64,000 nucleotides of DNA from Diadophis punctatus similis (GCA_023053685.1 JALIGW010000014.1:19540808-19604807), one strand, 5' to 3'. Shown: positions 1-11,273, counted from the stretch's first letter. Program-made: numbers and translations. The notes: generated by a model not told the origin, from the letters alone.

Positions 1-65
1 TTTTTTTCAATGTTGTTGTAACTTTGGTCACTAAACAAACTGTTGTAAGTTGAGGATTACCCGTA
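1..65. mobile_element. Palindromic TA-flanked MITE, right end (cut by window edge)
   Basis: The last part of the abundant palindromic MITE seen complete at 2416, 16951 and 21134. It ends with a diverged form of the terminal repeat (TGAGGATTACCCGTA, elsewhere CGAGGACTACCTGTA). Bases 66-115 resemble a second decayed piece of the same element. Confidence 0.7.
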
Positions 66-319
66 CCTTTTTTCAGCTATGTTAAATGAATGACCATAAG
101 TTGAAGACTCCTATAATGGTCATGTTCTCAGAACCTCCCTAAGTCTGATAACAGGAACAGGTGGGGATCAGTTCCACCCTGATAAATTCATGGAGAACCT
201 TAGAATCATCATGAAAGGAGGAATAGATGTGGAAAAAGTGAAAGTGAGGAAGATCATCCACACAACAGCCCTTTCATTTTTCAGTCGTGAAGTCTTCTTT
301 CCTTCCTTCCTTCTGTCTT

Positions 320-665
320 CCTTCCTGTCCTTACCACTTTCTATATAGAGGGACGACCGAGAGCATCTTTTCATATTGCAATGTGTTACTGTCTGGTTTG
401 GATGCATTACTGCTTCAGACAGGAAGGTGGTGCAGCGAGTGGTGAGGACAGCAGAAAAGATCATTGGTAACTCACTTCCTTCTATCCAGCACAAGGCATA
501 TAAGTGATGCTTGATCAGGGTTCGCAGGATTGTCTGGGGAGCTGCACATCCTCTCACAACCTGTTTTCCTTTTTACCTTCTGGGAGGGGGCTTCGGGGTA
601 TCCAAAGCAGAACATCTAGATTTAGTCACAGTTTTGTTCCATATAGCATCAACCTTGTGAACGCT
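320..665 (+). mobile_element. Non-LTR retrotransposon (LINE), C-terminal ORF fragment
   Basis: Translation in shifting frames gives the end of a LINE polyprotein. It includes a segment like VWFGCITASDRKVVQRVVRT and then LFSFLPSGRGLRGIQSRTSR. The 'LLPSGRR.RS...SRTSRF..SF' ending is common in vertebrate LINE ORF2 C-termini, but the clade is not certain. At least one frameshift separates the two blocks, so this is a dead 5'-truncated copy. Confidence 0.65.
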
Positions 666-724
666 CAAGTTTCCTCTTTCCGCTACATATTCATAATGGA
701 CAGTGATTAATATATATAGGTATA

Positions 725-728
<4 letters not shown>

Positions 729-789
<61 letters not shown>
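729..789. repeat. (TG)n microsatellite
   Basis: About 30 uninterrupted TG dinucleotides, followed by imperfect TATG-rich sequence. Reading frames across it are artefacts of the repeat. Confidence 0.97.
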
Positions 790-790
<1 letters not shown>

Positions 791-1559
791 TGTATTTATG
801 TATGTATATAGCATGTGTATATGCATGTGTTTGAGTAGATATACGCTTTCTTTTGAAGAGCAGGCAACAGAATTTCATCTTTAATGTGGGTCAATGTGCT
901 CACAGTAAACAAAAATGACAATAAAAGTTAGGAAGGGCCAAATGATCACAAGTAACAAATTCCTGTGAACTTGGTGCAGAGGTAGGACAGCATATATTTG
1001 CTGCAAATGACAAGCAGCATATAAAAGCAGGACGTGTATCCTCAAGAAACTTGCAATTTAAATTTTCCAAATGCCTTAATTTTAGATCTGGATTGATTTG
1101 AGGTTGGATAGATCTGCATTTGTATCTTATCATTTCACATGATGTCATTCTCATTGGGTTACATTCTGGTTTGCAGAAATCTGCAATTAGTGAACTCTTT
1201 AAAAACTCCAATGTCTTTTTAGCGTGGTTCATGAAAGCACTATCAAAGTTTTTAAAACTCCATTTACATATTTAATGACTTGTAAGCTGCAGGCATGTTT
1301 TGTGGGTGACCTAATGAAATATATTAAGTAAATAAAGAAACAGCCTATTGCACCTAATTCGGCCCAAGGCCTCAGTGCTCAGTTCAGAGTTTTAAGATTT
1401 CCCACTATTGATACTCTAGGAAAACTCTGTTTATAGTGGCAATAACTTTTGCTGTTTAATAAAATGTGTTTGTTGGACTCTTGCTTGTTACTTCCTGTTG
1501 TCATTAGTACAGTTGCATGCAATCTCTTGAAACAAGCAGAATCCTTGGGATTCAAAAAT

Positions 1560-2120
1560 CATCTTTATTTATTTTTATTTATTTCTTTGTCAAACATGTA
1601 TAGGATAGTAGTAGTTTGTATAAACATAAGTAAAAAGTAGTGATAAAAGAGGACAATAGGACAGAAGGACAGGGATGGTAGGCACAGACCTCTTAGAAAC
1701 GGGGAGAGGTCGACTGTAGACAGTCTAAGGTTAAAGTTTTTGGGGTTTGGGGAAGAAACCACAGAGTCAGGTAGTGCATTCCAGGCATTGATCACTCTGT
1801 TGCTGAAGTCGTATTTTCTGCAGTCGAGTTTGGAGCGGTTTACATTGAGTTTGAATCTATTACGTGCTCGTGTATTGTTGCGGTTGAAGCTGAAGTAATC
1901 ATTGACAGGAAGGACATTTTGGTATATGATTTTATGAACTACATTTAGATCAGATCGGAGGCGACGTAGTTGTAAATTGTCTAATCCCAGTATTTCAAGT
2001 CTGGTGGAATAAGGTATTTTGTTGTGAGTGGAGGAGTGAAGGACTCTTCTTGTGAAATATTTCTGGACTCTCTCGATTGTATTAATGTCTGATATGCAGT
2101 GCGGGTTCCAGTTTTATATA
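1560..2120 (-). mobile_element. Rex1/CR1-like LINE, 3' end
   Basis: On the minus strand this encodes the C-terminal segment of a LINE reverse transcriptase ORF, ending around MINAWNALPDSVVSSPNPKN. It finishes in an ATTT-rich tail at the low-coordinate side (1560-1585). The same element is longer and better preserved at 35075-35930. Assignment to the Rex1-like part of the CR1 superfamily is inference from the style of the C-terminal domain. Confidence 0.65.
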
Positions 2121-2415
2121 TATATATAAAGTTTTAGATAAGCACAGCTTAATTTCAAGGAGATAACAAACAGGAGGCCTTGAAAGAAAGGTTTACTTAC
2201 CTAAACCACCATGACATCACAAGTCACCATGAAAGATGAGCAGAAGAATCCTGGGGGGAGCAGAAAACCCACCAGTCTTGTCTGCGGAGGGGGACTTCGC
2301 TTTGGCCTAACATGAAGTTCTAATAATTGATTTCACTCTCTAGCACAATACAGGTGTCAACCCTGAAGTGAACCTGGTATGTTTTCTATGGGTGCATTAC
2401 TTTGAACGCTGACAA

Positions 2416-2784
2416 CAGGTGGCCCTCGACATATGACCACAATGGAGCCAAAATTTATGTTGCTAACTGAGACATTTGTTAAGTATCACTTTTCTTTCCA
2501 CAATTGTTAAGTGAATCATTGCAGTTAAGTTAGTAACCCTGTTAAGTGAATCTGGCTTCCCCCTTGACTTTGCTTGTCGGAAGGTCACAAAAGGGGATCA
2601 CATGACCTTGGGACACAGCAACTGTCATAAATATGAACCCGTTGCCAAGCATCTGAATTTTGATTAGGTGATCATGGGAACGCTGCAACAGTCTTAAGTA
2701 TGAAAAATGATCATAAGTCACTTTTTTCAGTTGTAACTTTGAACAGTGACTAAATGAACTGTTGTAAGTCGAGGACTACCTGTA
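2416..2784 (+). mobile_element. Palindromic TA-flanked MITE (Tigger-like), full length
   Basis: Terminal inverted repeats of about 20 bp (CAGGTGGCCCTCGACATATG and its partner ending GTCGAGGACTACCTG) bound about 370 bp without coding capacity. Copies at 16951, 21134, 39030, 43451 and elsewhere give the family boundaries. TA flanks at several copies point to the Tc1/mariner-Tigger superfamily. That assignment is inference. Confidence 0.8.
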
Positions 2785-2939
2785 GCACTTCCCTTGCAAG
2801 GAATGTTCTAAAGAGGAGAACTTGATTAAGACAGGCTCTCTTGTAGCATAATGATTTAGGCTCCATCAGTTCCTTTGCCAACACTATTTGGGTTGGTTTA
2901 GAAATCGGGACAGCATCTTCACCTCTGCCATGCCATGGA

Positions 2940-4121
2940 TTGGAGGAGGAGGGAGGAGCCACGGCAAGATGGTGGAGAAAGATCTCACTCCCTGAAAACT
3001 TTGAACTTTCCTCAGGCTTTTTGCCGAAGGGAGACCCCTCCTTGTGGATTTTTGTTCTCGGGGAGAGATAAGAGCTTGTGAGGCACCAGGCAGGCATTAC
3101 AGGGCCAACTTACTTACCCGCTGTTACTGCCTCTCCTCCCTATTTTGATCAGCGGTCAGGGAAGACAGTCGCCCTTTTTAGGAACGACATTGATGCCGTG
3201 AGGGCTAGTTTGCTGGCCTGACTGCAGGTTTGGAGGATTAATTGAACGAAGACTGACGAACTGAGGGGCTGATTTGCAGCTTTTGGAAGGAGGGACGGGG
3301 AACTTGGATAGTGTGCCGATTTCGGTTGCTGAGAGTTTCACCGTGCCTCGCCCTTTAAACTTTTTCTTGCTGCGTATGGGCTGCTTGGCCCGGCATTGCA
3401 GCTGGATGATTTTGGCGGCTGCGGGGGAGATTTGCCAGCTGTCGTCCTTCGTGGTGGGTTTGCCGAGTGCCGAGAGCCGAGCGCTTTATACCGAGGGCTG
3501 ACATTGCTATTGCTGAAGCCTGGAAGTCGAGTGCTGACATTGCTGCCGCTTTTATTTTCGTCACTGCGGCGCTTTCGGGAACATTTTCCAGCTGTGATTC
3601 CCGGAGATGGGTTGCCGAACGCCATTGCCATTGTCATTGTCATTGTCTCTGTAGGTCTCTATGGGTGTTTTTGATGCCGCAGGGGCTGGGCCGAGGCCAT
3701 CCAGATCGGTTTCATCGATGCAACTTTGATTTTACTATGACCCCAACGATGACTAGGCATATTATTTGGACTAAGGCAAGGATCAACACCCTCTCCTGGT
3801 GTTTATGTTATTTGTATGGGAGCCTCCCCTCAGGTAGAGTACCATCTTATACCGGGGGGGGGGGTGTTGGAACTATAAAAGACATCCTGAAAGTGGGTCA
3901 CGCTTCTGGCCCCTAAATTACTGGCTCCCCGAAACTTGGCATTGGGCCACAAAGAACTGTAAATCCAACAACAGCTCAAGGACTGGAGACAATTTTTTCT
4001 CCTTCTTCTTTCCCAAAGAATTTCCATCTGGGGTTTCTCCTTTTAAACCTGCTAACCTACCTCTGTTATAGTGTGCTGTTGTGAGTATGTATGGTTATGT
4101 CTGATGGAGATGCATGTGTAG
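2940..4121 (+). other. GC-rich leader upstream of L2-type LINE, probable 5' UTR
   Basis: GC- and CpG-rich stretch, especially 3100-3660, between a MITE and the LINE ORF. Short open frames exist but none resembles a known protein. By position it may be the 5' UTR and internal promoter of the LINE at 4122-7455. The nested copy at 44021-48291 does not clearly share it, so its left limit is not fixed. Confidence 0.4.
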
Positions 4122-7100
4122 ATGGTTAAGATTTTTGAGGAAATGAATGAGCCGGGGCTAGGATTCTGCCCCCCTCTGCTGAGTGTGGAAACAGAAGCGG
4201 AGGGGGGTTTGAGTCCGACCCCAAGTTCAGTATGAATGGAGTGTATGGCCTACCGGGAGAGTGGGGGACCGGGGGGGAGGGGAAGGGATCTCTGGTGGGA
4301 TGGGGAGTGGGAGCATTACGGTCATAACAGGGAGGGGTAGGTACGGCGGGAGCAGAGGGGTAGGCTGCTCTCAGGGAACGAGAACTCGCTGTTTGCAAGC
4401 GATTCCTTGTTCTGGCCCCTCTGGTTTGGTTCCATCTAGCTCAGCCCGAGTACCTGGTAACCAGGGATGTCAGGGCCCTGGGCTCAAGCTGCTGCTGTTG
4501 AATGCCAGGTTGATCACGAACAAGGCCCCCCTTGCACGGGATTTAATCCTGGAAGAGGGGGCTGACCTGGCATGCATCACTGAGACCTGGCTGGGCAGGA
4601 GGGGGGGTCCCCTCTCCGAGATGTGCCCGGACAGTTTCTCAGTTCAGCATCAGACGCGACCCCAGGGAAGGGGTGGAGGAGTGGCTATTATAGCTTGCCA
4701 GAATCTATGTCCTCGAAGGAGCCCTGCCCCGGAGATTGTTGGGTGTGAGACGCTCTTTCTGAAGTTGGACTTAGGGGTTCAGGTGGGCCTTCTGCTAACG
4801 TACTTGCCTCCTAGCTGCGTTGCAAAGGCCCTGCCTGTTCTGCTCGAGGCGATAGCGGGGCTGGCGATTGAGTTCCCCAGGTTGATGGTGCTGGGGGACT
4901 TCAATCTGCCATCATCCAGCGAAACCTCGGAGACAGTCCAGGAGTTCGTGGCTTCCATGACAACCATGGACCTGTCCCAAGTAGTTCAGGGTCCAACTCA
5001 TGAGGGAGGTCACACGCTTGACCTTGTGTTTCTCTCGGGGCAGTGGAGAGATGATCTGAGGCTGGGGGGTTTAGTCACAGTACCCTTGTCGTGGTCAGAT
5101 CATTTCCTTCTGAGGTTGGATTTCATGGCACCACTCCTCCACCGCAAGGAGGTGGGACCGATTAAGTGGTTCCGCCCCAGGCGCCTAATGGAATCCGAAG
5201 GATTTCAGAGGGAACTTGGGGAAATACCTGAATCCCTGGTACACAATTCATCTGAGGCTCTAGTGGTTGCCTGGAACCGGGCAGCAATGGGGGCTTTAGA
5301 TCGGATTGCGCCTTTGCGGCTTCTCCGTGGCAGCGGATCCAGGAGAGCCCCTTGGTTCACCGAGGAACTCCGGGAGATGAAGCGCCAAAAGAGACACCTA
5401 GAGCGACGATGGAAAGCTAGTAAAGCTGAGTCTGACCGGACACTTTTAAGAACTTTCATTAAGTCTTACTTAGTGGCGATATGGGTGGCAAAATGTTCAC
5501 ATTTTTCTGCCCTTATTGCGTCCGCCGACTCCCGCCCAGCCGCCCTGTTTAGGGTGACTCGCTCCCTTCTTGCCAAGGAGGGAGGCGAAGATCCTTTGCA
5601 GGGCAGAGCTGAGGAATTTTCTCAGTTTCTGGCAGACAAAGTCATTCAGATTTGGACAGACCTGGACTCCATTTGGACAGGGCAAGCCGAGACGACAGGG
5701 GCGAGTCTTAGTCCTGTTATGTGGGATGAGTTTGAGCCTATCACTCCTGATGATGTGGACAAGGCCATAGGAGCGATGAGCACCTCCACTTATATATTGG
5801 ACCCATGCCCCTCCTGGCTGGTCTCAGCCAGCAGGGAGGTGACACGTGGCTGGCTCCAGGCTGTTGTGATCACATCTTTGAGAGAGGGGTCCATCCCGCA
5901 GCCCTTAAAAGCTGCGGTGGTGAGGCCCCTCCTCAAGAAGCCTTCCCTGGACCCAGCGGATTTAAAGAACTTCCGTCCAGTCTCCAACTTACCCTTTGTG
6001 GGTAAAGTTGTTGAGAAAGTGGTGCCGCTCCAACTCCTACGGTTATTGGAGGACACGGATTATCTGGATCCCTTTCAGTCGGGTTTCAGGCGCGGCTACA
6101 GTACGGAGACTGCTTTGGTCGCTCTGATGGATGATCTCTGGCGAGCCCGGGATGGAGGTCATTCCTCCATCCTGGTGTTACTTGACCTCTCAGCGACTTT
6201 CGATACCATTGACCATGGTATCCTTCTGCGTCGTCTTGGGGAGGTGGGAGTGGGAGGCACGGTTTACGGTGGTTCTCCTCCTACCTCTCCGATAGGACGC
6301 AGTCGGTGTTGACAGGAGGGCAGAGGTCGGCCCCTAGGCCCCTGATTTGCGGGGTGCCACAGGGCTCGGTCCTCTCGCCCATCCTGTTTAATATTTACAT
6401 GAAACCGCTGGGTAAGATCATCCGATGACACGGGGTGAGGTATCAGCAGTATGCTGATGATACCCAGTTGTACATCTCCACCCCGTGTCAGTTCAGTGAA
6501 GCAATTGGTGTAATGTGCCACTGCCTGGACGATGTGAGGGTTTGGATGGGAGTGAAAAGACTCAAACTTAATCCTGACAAGACTGAGTGGCTGTGTATAT
6601 TGCCCCCCAGGGATTATGTCGACTGTCCCTCCTTGGTTCTTGGGGGAGAAAAATTGACTCCCTCAGAACGGGTTCATAATTTGGGTGTTCTCCTAGACCC
6701 ACAGCTAAAATTGGAGCAACATATTTCAGCTGTGGCTAGGGGGACCTTTGCACAGATCCGTCTTGTGCATCAATTGCGACCCTACCTGGAGAGGGAGGCT
6801 TTGCTCACAGTCACTCATGCCCTTGTCACCTCACAGCTGGACTACTGTAACACGCTCTACATGGGGCTACCCTCAAAGAGCATCCGGAGACTGCAATTGG
6901 TACAGAATGCAGCTGCGCGAGCTGTGGTGGGTGTGCCGAGATACACCCACGTAACACCCATTCTCCGCCAGCTGCATTGGTTGCCTATTAGTCTCCGGTC
7001 GCAATTTAAGGTGTTGGTTTTGACCTTTAAAGCCCTACATGGCTCAGGACCAGGTTACCTCCGGGACCGCATCCTGCCACATACCTCCCTACGACCAGTT

Positions 7101-7455
7101 AGGTCCCACAGAGTGGGCCTCCTCCGGGTCCCATCAGCCAAACAATGTCGGTTGGTGGGTCCAGGGGGGAGAGCCTTCTCTGTGGGAGCCCCATCTCTCT
7201 GGAACCAACTCCCACCAGAGATCTGGACTATCCCCACTCTACTGGCCTTTCGCAAAGCCGTAAAAACATGGCTCTTCCGGCAGGCGGGGTGAAGAAGATC
7301 AGATTCCCCCATGAATGAATTTTTTTTTAAATTATGAAATGTTTTTTAAATTTATGTATTATGTATATTGTTCTTATTCATGTTGTACGCCGCACTGAGT
7401 CCTACGGGATTGGGCAGCCTATAAGAACTTTTAATTAAATTAAATTAATTAAATT
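4122..7455 (+). mobile_element. L2-type LINE (copy A), nearly full length, inactive
   Basis: A long copy of an L2-clade-like non-LTR retrotransposon. It carries an apurinic-type endonuclease, a reverse transcriptase and a 3' UTR. The conserved 3' end (TGTACGCCGC...GGGCAGCCTATAAGAA) is followed by an AT-rich tail of TAAAT-like repeats. The ORF is broken at about 6264 and 6426. The same family recurs at 18125-19396 (+), 44300-47760 (-), 50298-50740 (-) and, older, at 52570-53720 (-). Confidence 0.88.
4261..7292 (+). pseudogene. L2-type LINE ORF2: endonuclease plus reverse transcriptase, two lesions
   Basis: The protein of a self-copying retrotransposon: it nicks target DNA and reverse-transcribes its own RNA there. 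Residues 77-83 (LLLLNAR) and 107-110 (TETW) open the endonuclease domain. VLGDFNLP and SDHFLL follow. The RT part has FRPVSNLPF, QSGFRRGYSTETAL and LVLLDLSATFDTIDH. Compared with the copy at 44505-47694, one T is missing near 6264 (GGTTTACGG instead of GGTTTTACGG). That shifts the frame and ends the first block at 6312. A TGA at 6426-6428 is a second lesion. The frame reopens, with YADD at 6450-6461, and runs to 7292 with the conserved C-terminus FRKAVKTWLF. A second upstream ATG at 4122 is out of frame, so the N-terminus is also uncertain. Inactive in cis. Confidence 0.9.
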
Positions 7456-7485
7456 GCCAACTGCAGAGGCTCAGATCATCTAGAA

Positions 7486-7608
7486 CCGCGTTTCTCAACC
7501 CTGGCAACTTTTAAGATGTGTGGACTTCAATTCCCAGAATGCCCCAGCCAGCTTTGCTGGGAGTTGAAGTCCACACATCTTAAAAGTTGCCGGGGTTGAG
7601 AAACACTG
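7486..7608. mobile_element. Fold-back hAT MITE, 123 bp
   Basis: An almost complete palindrome. The left arm reads TTTCTCAACCCTGGCAACTT and the right arm ends GTTGAGAAACACTG. An 8-bp target duplication flanks it: ATCTAGAA at 7478-7485 and ATTTAGAA at 7609-7616, one mismatch. The 8-bp duplication and CAGTG-type ends are hAT features. Confidence 0.88.
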
Positions 7609-7679
7609 ATTTAGAATGATCATTGTATAAAAAGGAGTTTGTCTCAGGTTCTGTTGTTATCTCACAAATAAAAAGGTAA

Positions 7680-7999
7680 ATGTTTTCCCTGCCCAGTTGT
7701 GCCCGACTCTAGTGGTGGTGCTCATCTCTCTTTCCTAGCGGAGGAAGCCAGCATTGTTCGAAGATGCGTCCGTGGTCATGTGGCCAGCATGACTATACTC
7801 TGAGGTGCACAGAACACTGTTACCTTCCAACCAAAGTGGTACCTATTTATCTACTCACATTTGCATGCTTTTGAACTGCTAGCTGGCAGGAGCTGGGGCA
7901 AGGAACAGGAGCTCACCCTGTTGCATGGCGTTCAGGTCTCAAACTGTCAACCTTGTGGTTGACAAGCCCAGCGTCTTAACCGCTTGGCCACCATGCCAC
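7680..7999 (-). mobile_element. tRNA-derived SINE (tRNA-Leu/Ser-like head)
   Basis: On the minus strand the element starts near 7999 with a tRNA-like head, GGTGGCCAAGCGGTTAAGAC, resembling an A box. A B-box-like region follows and then a body without coding capacity. Many similar copies are known in squamate genomes, but I cannot give the family name with certainty. Confidence 0.65.
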
Positions 8000-8074
8000 C
8001 TGCATATCACAGATACCCTGCCTATTTTGGAGAGCTCAAGGCAGCAGTGGGATCTTTCCGTTCAATGGATCGAT

Positions 8075-8163
8075 CAATCGATCAATCAATCAATCAATCT
8101 TTATTCAATCATAAATCAGGGACTTGCAATAGTTGTGGATTCCTAATTAATCCACAACTATTG
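8075..8163. repeat. (ATCA)n tract and perfect 15-bp hairpin
   Basis: A run of ATCA repeats leads into a perfect inverted repeat. CAATAGTTGTGGATT at 8127-8141 pairs with its complement at 8149-8163 across a 7-nt loop. The ATCA tract plus a TTTATT motif looks like the reversed 3' tail of an old retroelement. Confidence 0.7.
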
Positions 8164-9079
8164 ATGAGATACAGCAAACCAAAACTGGTCCGTAGTCACT
8201 CAAGGACATGGTTAAATGGAGACTTGAACACCGTCACCCTCAGCCTACAATGTTTATGCAGAGAAGTGGAAGAAACCTATCTGGGCAATAAACTTCAAAG
8301 CTGCTGGATTAGGATAACGAGTTGAGAAACCCACCTTTGCTGATGTAGTATTCGACAAGCATATCCATCCTCTGCAAAAATGCATCTGAAAAGCGTGCTG
8401 GCAATTTTTTTTAAAAAAGAGGCTACTGTTGAATTGTTTTTAAGAGTGTGAACCTGAGGAGAGGGATCGTCTTGTTAGTATTCCATGAGCTTCTCTAGCA
8501 GTTTTCAAACTGATAAATGGGCTGTGAATGTTGTAGCTAAATCAATACATTCTAATCTTCACGCCAGCCTCCAATTTTGTATCCCTGCTGCAACCAAACG
8601 ATACAGAAATGGACTTCGGTCAACATTTGTGATGATCTGTGTTTTGTGACACCTTTCACTTTTTGCTTTCTTTCGGGGCGGGGTGTCTGCTGCTTCTCTT
8701 TCCTTGACATCAAGGCCACCCCCTCTCATTTAATCTCCCCATTGGCTGGGACACCCCGTTTTCTTCACATCAATGTGACAATGCCACAAATATCATCATG
8801 ATGCCTTCAGAAACAACCCCCTTAATGATGTGGGCCGTTTTTGATCCCAAAGAGTGACGAAGAGAAATGATGTGCAGAGGATAAAAGGTGGAAAGAGAAA
8901 AGGAAGAGAACATAGGCAGCAGATACAGCACCAAAGCCAGGCAAAAGTGACCCACTCAAAAGGGAGACACTCATAAAAGAACATTTGCTATGGAAATGTT
9001 CATAGCAAACCAGGACTCTGCTTAGATCTCCCACCCAAGGGGTAGCAACCTAACATTCATTTTCCAGCCATCAATGCAG
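8164..9079. other. Intergenic sequence, nothing recognised
   Basis: No coding, repeat or RNA signature recognised. Short open frames of 60-75 codons lack homology to anything I know. Confidence 0.5.
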
Positions 9080-9185
9080 GGGTTTTGGCAACTTTAAGAT
9101 GTATGGACTTCAATTCCCAGAATTCCTCAGCCAGCCCTGAATTGAAGTCGCCACATCTTAAAATTGCCAAAGTTGAGAAACTCTG
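9080..9185. mobile_element. Degraded fold-back hAT MITE
   Basis: Diverged relative of the element at 7486-7608. The left arm reads GGCAACTTTAAGATGTATGG, and the right arm has CACATCTTAAAATTGCC and ends GTTGAGAAACTCTG. No clean target duplication was found. Confidence 0.65.
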
Positions 9186-9242
9186 CTTTTAATATATCAT
9201 CTCAATGGGGGATGGATAGATGTTGCATCAATGCACTATATA

Positions 9243-10221
9243 AGTAGTCCTCGACTTATGACCACAATTGAGCCCAAATGCTTCTATTGCTAAGTGAGAC
9301 ATTTCTTAAGTGAGTTTTGCCCCATTTTATGACCTTTCTTGTCACAGTTGTTAAGTGAATCACTGCAGCTGTTAAGTGAATCTGGCTTCCCCATTGACTT
9401 TGTTTGTCAGAAGGTTGCAAAAGGTGATCACATGACCCCGGGACACTGCAACCGTCATAATACGAGTCAGTTGCCAATGCTCTGAATTTTGATTACATGC
9501 CCATGGGAATGCTGCAACAGTCATAACTGTGAAAAACTTTTTTCAGTCCTGTTGTAACTTCAAACAGTCAGTAACTGTGTTCTGACCTAGGCTTCACAAA
9601 ATCACGAAACAGACTCCTTGTCCCGAAAAAAACCCTTTTTATTTGGCTAATGTGAATTCCTAGCATTCACATACAAAAAAGTCCCAGCAATAAGCCTTTC
9701 AAGGGTGAATTGCAACAACAGACCTTATCAGTCCTTGAATAGTTGCCAGGCCGAGAGCTTCCAGGCGCAAGGCTGTACAATGAAATACTTGGCAAGGAGT
9801 CTCTGTGAGGCATAACTCAGATAAGCAAATCTTCACACTAATAAACAAACTAATTGTCTCCTGCAAACACCACTCCCCTTTCGCTCCTATTTGTCCTATG
9901 GGAGGCGCCATTCAGCGTCCACTTGTGCCTTTATTCCCGAGTCTCTATTCCTTAATTGTTCCCTCCATGCGCACATCGGGAACAGGCTGCAGCTGTTCTA
10001 CTGTCCCGCTTATCTCCAACTCCGAAGGTAGTTGATAACAGTCCAACGGCCCTGGCCTCATCTCTGCCTCCAATGCAGAGCACTCATCAGAGCCTTCCCC
10101 AGACTCCAGGACTGGCCCAGGTTCCTCTCCAACCTCCTCACTGTCCGAGTCTGCCGCCAGCTCCGTTGGCCGCTGGTGGGCCACAACAAACTGAAAGGTT
10201 GTAAGTCAAGGACTACCTGTA
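9243..10221 (+). mobile_element. Palindromic MITE split by a solo LTR
   Basis: The MITE family of 2416-2784. The left part is 9243-9577 and the right end is 10189-10221, finishing AAGGACTACCTGTA. The gap is exactly filled by the LTR at 9578-10188. Removing the LTR and one copy of AACTG rejoins the MITE sequence. Confidence 0.85.
9578..10188 (-). mobile_element. Solo LTR, 611 bp
   Basis: Bounded by TGTT at 9578 and AACA at 10188, the TG..CA ends of LTRs. Identical 5-bp duplications flank it (AACTG at 9573-9577 and 10189-10193). On the minus strand an AATAAA lies about 60 bp before the LTR 3' end (TTTATT near 9637 on the plus strand), which sets the orientation. No internal region or coding sequence is present, so it is a recombined remnant. 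Class (ERV or Gypsy) is not determined. Confidence 0.85.
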
Positions 10222-10224
10222 ATA

Positions 10225-10847
10225 CAGTTAGTCCTCGACATATGATAATTGAGCCAAAAAAAATTATTGCTAAGTGAGACATTTGTTAACTGAATTTTGC
10301 AGTGGCGCAGTGGTTAGAATGCAGTACTGCAGGCTACTTCTGCTGATCACCAGCTGCCAGCAGTTTGGCAGTTCAAATCTCACCGGCTCAAGGTTGACTC
10401 AGCCTTCCATCCTTCCGAGGTGGGTAAAATGAGGACCCAGATTGTTGGGGGCAATATGCTGACTCTGTAAACCGCTTAGAGAGGGCAGTAAAGTACTGTG
10501 AAGCGGTATATAAGTCTAAGTGCTATTGCTATTGCTATTTTACGACCTTTGTTGTCATCATTGTTAACTGAATCAATGCAGTTGTTAGTCACACGGTTGT
10601 TAAGTGAATTTGTCTTTCCCATTGACTCTGCTTGTCAGTAGATCACAAAAAGGGATTACGTGACCCTGGGACACTGCAACCGTCATAAATATGAGTCAGT
10701 TGCCAAGTATCTAAATTTTGATCACATGGCCATGGGGATATTGCAACGGTTGTAAATGTGAAAAAAGGGTCATAAGTCACTTTTTTCAGTGCTGTTGTAA
10801 CTTCCAACGGTCACTAAATGAACTATTGTAAGTCGAGGACTACCTGT
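10225..10847 (+). mobile_element. Palindromic MITE with nested SINE
   Basis: A second MITE copy begins 4 bp after the first ends (CAGTTAGTCCTCGACATATG) and ends GAGGACTACCTGTA at 10847. A Sauria-type SINE at 10300-10537 interrupts it. Confidence 0.82.
10300..10537 (+). mobile_element. Sauria-type SINE
   Basis: The tRNA-derived head (TGGCGCAGTGGTTAGAATGC) is followed by the conserved body (GGTTGACTCAGCCTTCCATC, AAACCGCTTAGAGAGGGC). The tail is GCTATTGCTATTGCTATT, typical of Sauria SINEs. Copies occur throughout the window. Confidence 0.8.
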
Positions 10848-10867
10848 ATTACATCAATGCAACATAC

Positions 10868-11112
10868 CAGGGTGGGTTCCGGTTTTCTTTGCTGCTGGTT
10901 CGCTCAGGGACGTGCCGTGGGGGAGCGCGCACACGTGTGCATGTGCAATACTTAAAAAAAGCTTCTGTGCATGTGCAGAAGCTAAAAACAAGATGGGGAG
11001 AACCGGCTCAGGGGCGTGGCAGGCCTGGGTTGCTGCTGGTTCTAGTGACCCAGGCTGGCAAGTTACTACCGGTTCTATAGAACCGGTTTGAACCGGGAGG
11101 AATCCACCTCTG
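10868..11112. mobile_element. hAT MITE, 245 bp, perfect 8-bp TSD
   Basis: Flanked by CAACATAC at 10860-10867 and 11113-11120. The ends are CAGGGTGGGTTCC and GGAATCCACCTCTG. The interior is rich in CCGGTT motifs and non-coding. A different family from the fold-back MITEs. Confidence 0.88.
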
Positions 11113-11267
11113 CAACATACATATAAATGCACAAACATCATTTCATCCCCACCCTCTGAAATGACTCAACCCAGGAAATTCAGCCCCACCCTTTAGCCTC
11201 CATCCAATTCATAAAGACGCACCCGTCTGGGCCAGGAAGAAACACTTGAGATGTCTTTTCAGGTCTT

Positions 11268-11273
11268 TTTATT
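11268..11273 (-). terminator. ARHGEF9: Candidate poly(A) signal of ARHGEF9
   Basis: TTTATT on the plus strand reads AATAAA on the minus strand, within TTAAATAAAAAGACC. It is the last good signal before the repeat-filled downstream region. Use of this site is inferred. Confidence 0.45.

Noticed and set aside
3467..3916. 149-codon open frame in the GC-rich leader
   Set aside because: No recognisable domain, overlapping open frames on both strands, and composition explained by a GC-rich LINE leader.
4261..7292. Domesticated host gene from an L2 ORF
   Set aside because: Two inactivating lesions, a LINE-like 3' tail and sister copies show an ordinary decaying element.
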